From NCBI GenBank assembly GCA_037176725.1, contig JAZBRS010000037.1, forward strand, positions 10,930,001-10,994,000: a stretch of DNA of 64,000 bases, given 5' to 3'. Made by a program: the position numbers and the translations under genes. This document shows, piece after piece, positions 57,205 through 64,000 of this stretch (positions within the stretch are counted from its first letter, which is position 1; the number at the start of each line of letters is the position of its first letter). This DNA comes from Posidonia oceanica. Lineage: Eukaryota > Streptophyta > Magnoliopsida > Alismatales > Posidoniaceae. The notes under the pieces were generated by a model. The model worked only from the letters and a program-made list of their open reading frames with translations. It was not told the DNA's origin and ran no database searches.

Positions 57205-60200
57205 AGGGCTCAAGGGCCGGGAGACTATGGTGCTCGGTTGGTCCTCTGCAACTGGTTGTGACTGTGAGAGTGCAGCCTCTGACGCCATGGGGTCCTGCCA
57301 TGAGAGTTGCTGCTTTGCGCCAGGAAGATGCGAAGCGGACTGCATCGACTGCATTCTCAATGATGCGGCCGCTGGAGTGGGCTGAGCTGTGCTGCTGACT
57401 GAATTGATTGACTGCCTCTGTAGAGAGAGGGACAGTGGCACTGGTGTGACTGCGACCGCTGGTAGCCTGCCCGATTCTACCAGAAGGAGTGTCTCTGACT
57501 CCTGTACCGCTGTTGCCTGTACTTGTAATGCAGATGTGGCTGTAAAAGTGTGAGGGCTTGCCAGTTCTGCCACAGAGCCTACTGAGTTGTCTGCTATATC
57601 TACTAGAGGGAGAGCCGAACATGCTGACTGTGGTGCCTCTGTGTTGATCATTGCCTTGCTGCCAGCTGGGACTGCCTCTACTGTGCCAGACTGCTCCTCA
57701 TCCGAGTAGTAGTCCTCGATGCAGACCCAGTCTTCTGCCGGCACCATGGCTTGATCATCGGTCGATCCCAAAACTCCTGCACTGGTAAAGTTAGTGAGGT
57801 CTCTGGGGATGGCTGATTCTTGATCCTTGAGCTGAAGCCAGTGATCTTCGTTGAGCTTGGGTTCGTAACCGAGGCCTTCTGATTTCCTCCGCTCCACTGC
57901 TACGATCGGCTCTGCAATCCCCTGGCCGTGACGCCCGAGTGGCGTACCCTTTATGTAACCCCACCTATGACATACATTCTCGACCATTCGGAAGGGGTTG
58001 CTGTGAACGGCCAAGGAGTTGACACGTTCAAGATCAGGAATGAAGTTAACCGGCTCGCACCGATTAACGCGGTATAGAGCTTCAGAAGTCTCGGGGTCAA
58101 ACGGGATAGCTTGTGAAGACACGGGGGAGACTGCTTCTATCCGCTCCTTCTCAAAGTTCTCCGCCAAGACGACAATGACATCATCGCCGCGACGGTACTT
58201 TAAAATCCGATGGAGGGTCGAAGGAAGGACCTGATGCTTGTGGAGCCAAGGGCGCCCAAGCAGAAGATTGAAATTCGGCCTCAAGTCGACGACATAGAAT
58301 TCTACATCGAAGACGACCAGGCCAATAGCGAGAGGAATAATCAAAATCCCTAGAGCGTCATGGTGGGTATTGTCAAAAGCTGTCATTCCCTTCACGGCTG
58401 GCGTGATGTCCTCGGCTTTGAATCCGAGCTTGGTTGCAGTACGCAAGGGGCAGACGTTAAGGCCTGACCCATTATCAACCAGTGTTAGGGGAATGCGAAA
58501 GTTTTTGAACTGGACCGTGATGAACAGGGGCTGGTTGTGATTAATCCCCGCTGGAGGCAGCTCATCACTTGTAAAAGAGATGACCTGGGGCTCCGCAATC
58601 AACCCTACCATGCTTTCCAAGGCTGAAAGCTCAATAGACTGGGACACACGGGCAGCCTGAAACACGCGAAGGAAAGCCTCGCGGTGTTCGGCAGAGGTGT
58701 GGATTAGGTCCCAAATGGAAATGTCAACTTTGACCTTCTTAAGTTGGGAGGTTATGTCTGCCTTGGGTTGGTTCTTTTTGGCAACAGGAAGGGTTGCTTT
58801 GGCAAGCTCTAAGGGGGTAGTGGCAGGAAGCTGGGCCGCTACAAGTTGGGCAGGGATTTGGTTTGCTACGGGTTGATTTGGGGCTGGATCTATTACGGGT
58901 TGGTTGGAGGGTGGGGGCATAGCAGGCTTGGGGTGATTTGGCCTAATTGCCGGTGCTGGGGGCCTGTAGACCCTCCCCGATCGCGTTACTTCCGCACACA
59001 TTTCTGTGGCATAGCTGTAAGGGACGCGATGGGTGTCCAAGGTTAAGTCAATAACCACTGGAGCATGTGCTGTGAGCACAGGAGGGGTTACAGGGGGACC
59101 TACTGGGTGTTGACGTCTACCTAGAGGGTATGGTTGTTGGGGTGGGAAGGCTGGGGCAGGTTGAAGTCTGCCTAGAAGGTGTACAGGGGATTCTAGCTGA
59201 GGTCGCCCTAAGAGGTGGATGGGGGATCTAGGCTGGGCCCTAGCTAAGAGGTGTACAGGAGATTGAGCCTGAGGAAGCACAGCGGGGGGCGCGAAGGGGC
59301 GCTCCGGCCTGGCACGCGGTCGGACCATGTGAATTCCTGACTCAGAGCCGGCAACTGCCGCAAGATAGAGATTTACGGGGAAAGGCTCAGAGATATCAAA
59401 GATAAGATCAGAAGGGTCTACCACAGAGGTAGTAGGCCCAGAAGGGAAGACAGAATGGATGCCTGAGGTTCCCGCCCCTCCCGGATAAGAGTGCTCTGGT
59501 AGGGGTTGGTGGATGATGCCAGAATGAGGGGGGACAGCTGAATGTGCAGATGCATGTGTGTGTGCTTGAGTGGATGCCTCGTGCGTGTCAATCACAATCG
59601 TTCCCGATTCGATTAAATCCTGAATAGCGTTCCGCAAGGAGAAGCAATTGTCCATCGAATGCCCGGCACTTCGATGGAAATTGCAGAAGAGGTTCGCCCT
59701 AAACCAAAGCGGCAAAGGATTTGGGGGCGGACGAACCTTCGGGAACTTCAGGAGCGATGCAACCTTTGGCAAGATGACCGTGAGCAGTTCCACCAGTGGG
59801 GCGAATTTCCGCTTCTCAGTGAGTGGCCTTCTTTGCCTCTAGTATAAGCCTTGCTGAACCGGTGCGGCGGGGTAGACCGGTCTAGCAGTGGTAGTGATTT
59901 GTGGTGTGGGTGGATTCCTAGGTGCAGGAGCGTACACCATTTGAGCTGGGGCAAGCCGGGATGGCAAGTGGACAGGCACAGCGGGGGAGTCGACGAATGC
60001 AACAGCGGTTTTCGGCGAGTCTTTCCTCTTCAGGCGGTTGTTGCTGCTGCCGCTGTTGTTGTTGGAGGCGCTGCTGTTGGCACTGTTACTGCTGATCGCG
60101 GCCTGCTTAGCGAACGCAGAGAGAGCCAGGAAGTTGCCACTCCGCAAAGAACTCTCCACGCGCTCTCCAGCTCTGATGAGTGCTGCAAAAGTAGTGACTG

Positions 60201-61695
60201 GTTGGATGCTAAGCAGAGCTCCAAGAGATGGCTGCGCCCCTTTGATGACGATCTCAATAGACTCCTCGTCAGAGGGTCTATCTCGAACCTGAGAGGCAAG
60301 GGTGCGCCAGCGGCCGACGTACTCCCCGAACGGCTCGCCGGAATTCTGCTTGATTGCGATCAAGTCCACCCGCTTTGGGACTAGATCGAGGTTGAAGGAG
60401 TATTGTTCCAGGAACGCCTAACTGAGGTCGTTCCAAGTCTTGATGGCTGACATATCAAGCGATGTAAACCACTTGAGTGCCGGCCCGGTCAAACTCTTCT
60501 GGAACAGGCGGATCAGCAACCTCTCGTCAGCCTGAAGCTGAGCGAGATCACCGCAATACGCCTTCAGGTGTGCCACGGGGAAGCCCCTACCATTGTATTT
60601 CTCGAAGTCCGGAATTTTGAACTTCGGAGGGAGTACGGCCTCTGGAAAGCAACAGAGGTCCCGAAATTGGTAGGTCTGGTGCTCAGTACCCTGCACTAGT
60701 CGTAGTGCCTTTTCCAAGACGTCCATCCAGTTGTTGATGGGGTCCGGAGTTGCTGCTATAGGGGAGGGATCAGCAGGGGTAGTGAGCACATACGCCGAAT
60801 GGGTCGCACCTAAGTGCTCCTCCGGATCTACCATAGCGTCGCCTAGTGGAGCAACGGGATGGCCGGCGTATCCGTGCTGGGGAACTGTGTATGCAGGAGT
60901 GTATGCAGGATGCTGGACTTGATGCAAAGGAGAAGAGTAAATGCCATGCTGTGCTGTGATAGGGGTAGGATGACGGAGCACCAGTTGCTATACAGGCGGG
61001 GTGCCATACAGCGAGCCAGTGAGGTACTGGGCTCCAGCCGGTCCAAAGGTCTGACCACCAGGGGGAAGAGGAGTATGCTGTGCTAAGTGTTGTGCAGCAG
61101 GAGGCAGTAGATGGGCCCCCATCGTCGGAACCGTGAGCAGTTGTGACGATGGTCGAGGCAGAGGTGTAGAGGTAGATGCATGAGATGCAGGAACTGGCCT
61201 CAAAGGAACCTCAGGAACGACAGGAGTACAGGAAGGACGAACCGATAGAGCCATGCCCTGCAGTCTCTGGGCAAGCTCCATCAGGTGCTGGTACTGCGCT
61301 TCAGGCGTCTCGCCAGTGGGGACGCTGAAGTGCAGTGCCGGCGAAGGTTGAGAGACAATTGGCACGGACACAGACTGTCTGGGAGGAAAAGGTTCTACAG
61401 AAAATGTCGCAGCAGCGGTAGAAAGGATGTCAAAGGCGACGTATCCCTGGGATGGAGGGGGCAGTGGCGTCTCCGAAACGCGAGTAACGGTCGTCAGGAT
61501 AGACTCGACGGCCGGATCCGGAGGGAGAGATGCTTGCCACTATCCCGGGACGTGCTGAGAACCTAGAGGCGCCAAGGGAGGAAACCCTGGCGTCGGAGGG
61601 GGAACAACGGGGACAAAAGGAACAACCGGAGGAGCCGGAACGGAAACACCCTCCGTGACAGGAGTGAAGAGAGGCTCACTGACGTACTGGGCCAT
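57205..61695 (-). pseudogene. gag: gag and aspartic protease of element E
   Basis: One frame from ATG 61695 (MAQYVSEPLF) to the amber at 57202, with no frameshift seen. Gag core near 60300-60620 (KFKIPDFEKYNG, LKWFTSLDM, FGEYVGRW), zinc-knuckle-like motif near 59650-59695 (CNFHRSAGHSMDNC), protease motif VDNGSGLNVC near 58455-58485 and NFNLLLGRPWL near 58250-58280. Stops at 61540, 60988, 60418 and 59839 are all TAG where A has CAG. From 59838 to 57205 the frame is fully open (about 875 codons) and covers the last part of gag and all of protease. Confidence 0.92.
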
Positions 61696-63007
61696 TGCTG
61701 ACCTAGAGCGCGTGAGAATGGGGCTGCGATGGGTATGCAAGTGGCGACTCCTAATAGGAGCTATCGTCGCGAAGATGGATAGCTTAGAAGAGGGAATGGT
61801 CGCGAATAAGGTCGCAACAGGGATGTCAACAAGGGTCGGTACTCAAGCTTTAGTAAGGGGAACTCGCTTACCGATCACTGTTGACACAAACAGAAGGAAA
61901 CTGGGGTTAGAAACTGAAAAGATGGATGCAAATGAGTTAAGTTAAATGGCATGAATGATATGTATGCTTTCTAGTATGCCCCCCTTACCTAACTAGTGTA
62001 TCTTAGCAGGTGATCTACTTCGGGTATCCCTGGGTGTACGGGTCACCGACTCAGGTCAGAAAAGTGGGTTCCCTGCCTAACTCCTGGCCCAAAGCTCAGG
62101 TAATGACAGGGTGGTGCGTTGGTGGCCTCGACCCTGCCAAAGCGTGGGTGGTACCCTCTACTAACACCGACACGACCCCCGAACAAGGGGGGATAGACCG
62201 ACTGACTTGCGCCATGCCCAAAGCGGTGGAACAAGAGGCCGGGACCGTCCTTCGCAGACTAATGGGTGGACTCAGATGAGAAGATGCATGCCCTATATGA
62301 TGCTTATGCAAATGATTAAAGTCTTTTATCTTGCGTATTTTATTAACCAGTGGGAGTGAAGGATTGTTTGAAGTCTCTAGTTGCTCCTAGAAGCTCTTTT
62401 TACTTGCCATTTTTAGTTAACCATGGGGAGAGCAAACAAGTCTCTACTATCTTGGACATGGCATATGCGAAAGGGAAGAAAATCAGTCAAATATGGCAGG
62501 CAAACAGCATACAACACGACAAAAGGCAAGTACATGGCATGTGCGAGTGTTTGTGAGCATGATAGTGAAGAAAAAAGCATTTATCATGTCAAAAGGCATA
62601 TATGCAAAGTATGTGCATGCATAGTGACATAGCAAAGGTGTAAGAGAAGCATTTAGCATTCAAAAAGCATGTATCGTTGCCAAACAAGTATGTAGACATG
62701 TATTGTGCGGGAAATAAAGCAATAACAAGCAAGCAAGATAAGGAAAATAAGGACAGGTAAGCTGTAAAGCAAGTAAGAGCAGAAGCAAGGAAACAAGTAA
62801 ATAAACAAGCAACCGAGGCAAAGCAAAGAAAAAGAAAGCGCAAACCGAGGCAAAGGAGGTGCAAAACCTAAGCAGAGTAGCCACGAGGCGACTCGCTAGG
62901 AGTTTGCACAGAAAAAGCGAGCAAAACAGGCAAAGGAGGCACAAAAGCAAATGAAGAAAGCAAATCCAAGGCGAGCGAAAGCGAAGGCGAAAGCCGGAGT
63001 CTGGTTA
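61696..63007 (-). other. Untranslated leader of element E with splice-site cluster
   Basis: Aligns with 4797-6101 of A. At 61870-61880 the minus strand reads AACAG, TGATCG, GTAAGCGAG: acceptor AG at 61878-61879, six bases, donor GT at 61870-61871, as in A. No gene supported. Confidence 0.75.
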
Positions 63008-63025
63008 TCCCCAGCGGAGTCGCCA
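63008..63025 (-). other. Primer-binding site of element E
   Basis: Minus-strand TGGCGACTCCGCTGGGGA, one base inside the LTR end at 63027. It differs from the A site at two positions. Confidence 0.87.
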
Positions 63026-63026
63026 C

Positions 63027-64000
63027 TGTAGTAATCCCAATCAGAAATCAGGCTTACTATTGGCGGCGAGGGTCTGAGGAGGAGGGCTCAACTCGAAAAC
63101 ACTTAAAATAAATGGGAAAAGGAGAAGATAAGACAAATCAGAGTCGCCACCATGTCTATTATCGGAAGACAAGGAAAACCGGGGGAAATACGTGAATTAA
63201 CACGCAAAACCAAGCAAGAAATGCAAAGCAAAGCAATGCAAAGGAAAACAAATGCAAATACATGCAAATGAGATGACTCATGCCTAGGATAAGGGCGATA
63301 TGGTCATTGCGGGCCAAAAGACTGGGCAAGGACTCATGTTACGCGCGGGGAAGGTGTTAGGCACCCTCGACACGCCCGAGAATCGGTCTTTCTGGGCTTA
63401 CGCTCGCATACGCAGGGAAATGCAGATTTGAATGCCTAAATGCCAATGAATGCCTAAATGAATGCTTATAGGTGTGCTCTAAGTGAAGAGATGCAATGCA
63501 AGGAAGTAAACTTGCAATCTAAGTGCTCAGCAGCGCTGTCTGTGTTCCGAACCAGACGAAACCTGGTTCGTGAGAACTCCAGGCAGTAAGCATCACTGCC
63601 CTATATGCAAATGCAAGCGAAAAAGCAAAGCGACGATAAAACCAAGCAATGCAGGCGACATGCAAGAGAAAACGACGTAAAACACGCGAAACAAAGCAAG
63701 AAACGAGAGCGGCACGCAAAACGGTGCAAGAAAACAAGACGGACACGCAAAACGGTGCCAAAAGCGAAGCGGGCATGCAAAACGGTGCCAAAAACAAAGC
63801 GGGCACGCGAAACAGTGCCAAAAGCGAAGCGGGCACGCAAAACGGTGCCAAGGACAAAGCGGGCACGCAAAACGGTGCCAAAAGCGAAGCGGGCATGCAA
63901 AACGGTGCCAAAGACAAAGCGGGCACGCAAAACGGTGCCAAAAGCGAAGCAGGAACGCAAAACGGTGCCCAAGACAAAGCGGGCACACAAAACGGTGCCC
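63027..64000 (-). repeat. 5' LTR of element E (3' end only)
   Basis: Ends GGGATTACTACA at 63027 and matches 41053-42030 almost base for base, including the PBS-like motif (near 63144), the conserved terminal block and the first units of the 30-bp array (from 63715). The remaining ~5 kb is beyond the window. Confidence 0.95.

Larger units (their letters stand above)
41053..64000 (-). mobile_element. Element E: second TAT/Ogre-like gypsy element, close relative of A
   Basis: Minus strand, 3' LTR at left and 5' LTR starting at 63027 and running off the window. Order and sequence follow element A throughout. Complete length would be about 28 kb. It interrupts the RNase H of copia element D; bases 41048-41052 (GCCTC) are the candidate target duplication. 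Confidence 0.93.

Overview
The window is repeat DNA from a seed plant, almost certainly a flowering plant with a large genome. The evidence is two lineages of plant LTR retrotransposon: Ty3/gypsy elements of the TAT/Ogre type (LTRs of 3.3 to 6 kb, a second archaeal-type RNase H after the first, and an extra ORF after pol) and a Ty1/copia element of the SIRE type with an env-like ORF. No rRNA, tRNA or intact cellular gene is visible. The species cannot be named from the sequence.

Layout. Element A (+ strand, TAT/Ogre-like) fills 1-26153: 5' LTR 1-4777 (its first ~1.1 kb lies left of the window), PBS 4779-4796, leader, gag-protease 6102-10594, pol 10595-14911, ORF3 16359-~17520, a 3' region of hairpin-forming tandem repeats, and 3' LTR 20237-26153. 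A sits inside element B (+ strand, related family), of which ORF3, a different hairpin array and the 3' LTR (30216-33563) remain visible. B ends inside a minus-strand LTR, C (33564-~35601). Right of C is a fragment of an intron-containing minus-strand gene resembling the plant mobile domain family (35847-36954), cut in an exon by copia element D (minus, 36955-41052). D is interrupted within its RNase H region by element E (minus, 41053-64000+), a close relative of A with 3' LTR 41053-47036, ORF3, pol, gag-protease, PBS 63008-63025 and the start of its 5' LTR. The inferred order is: gene fragment first, then C and D, then B into C and E into D, then A into B.

How the parts work together. In A and E the Gag, aspartic protease, RT, two RNase H domains and integrase lie in one reading frame, broken by many stops of which most are CAG-to-TAG. 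One amber codon, between protease and RT, is shared by both copies and may be functional. ORF3 encodes a DUF7745/plant-mobile-domain-like protein. A conserved splice acceptor just before ORF3 and a conserved donor before gag suggest that ORF3 is made from a spliced subgenomic RNA, as env is in retroviruses. Downstream of ORF3 every gypsy copy carries hairpins; several show paired substitutions, and different hairpins have been amplified in different elements. All protein genes of A, B and E are decayed. The env-like ORF of D is open, but the visible end of D pol has one nonsense codon.
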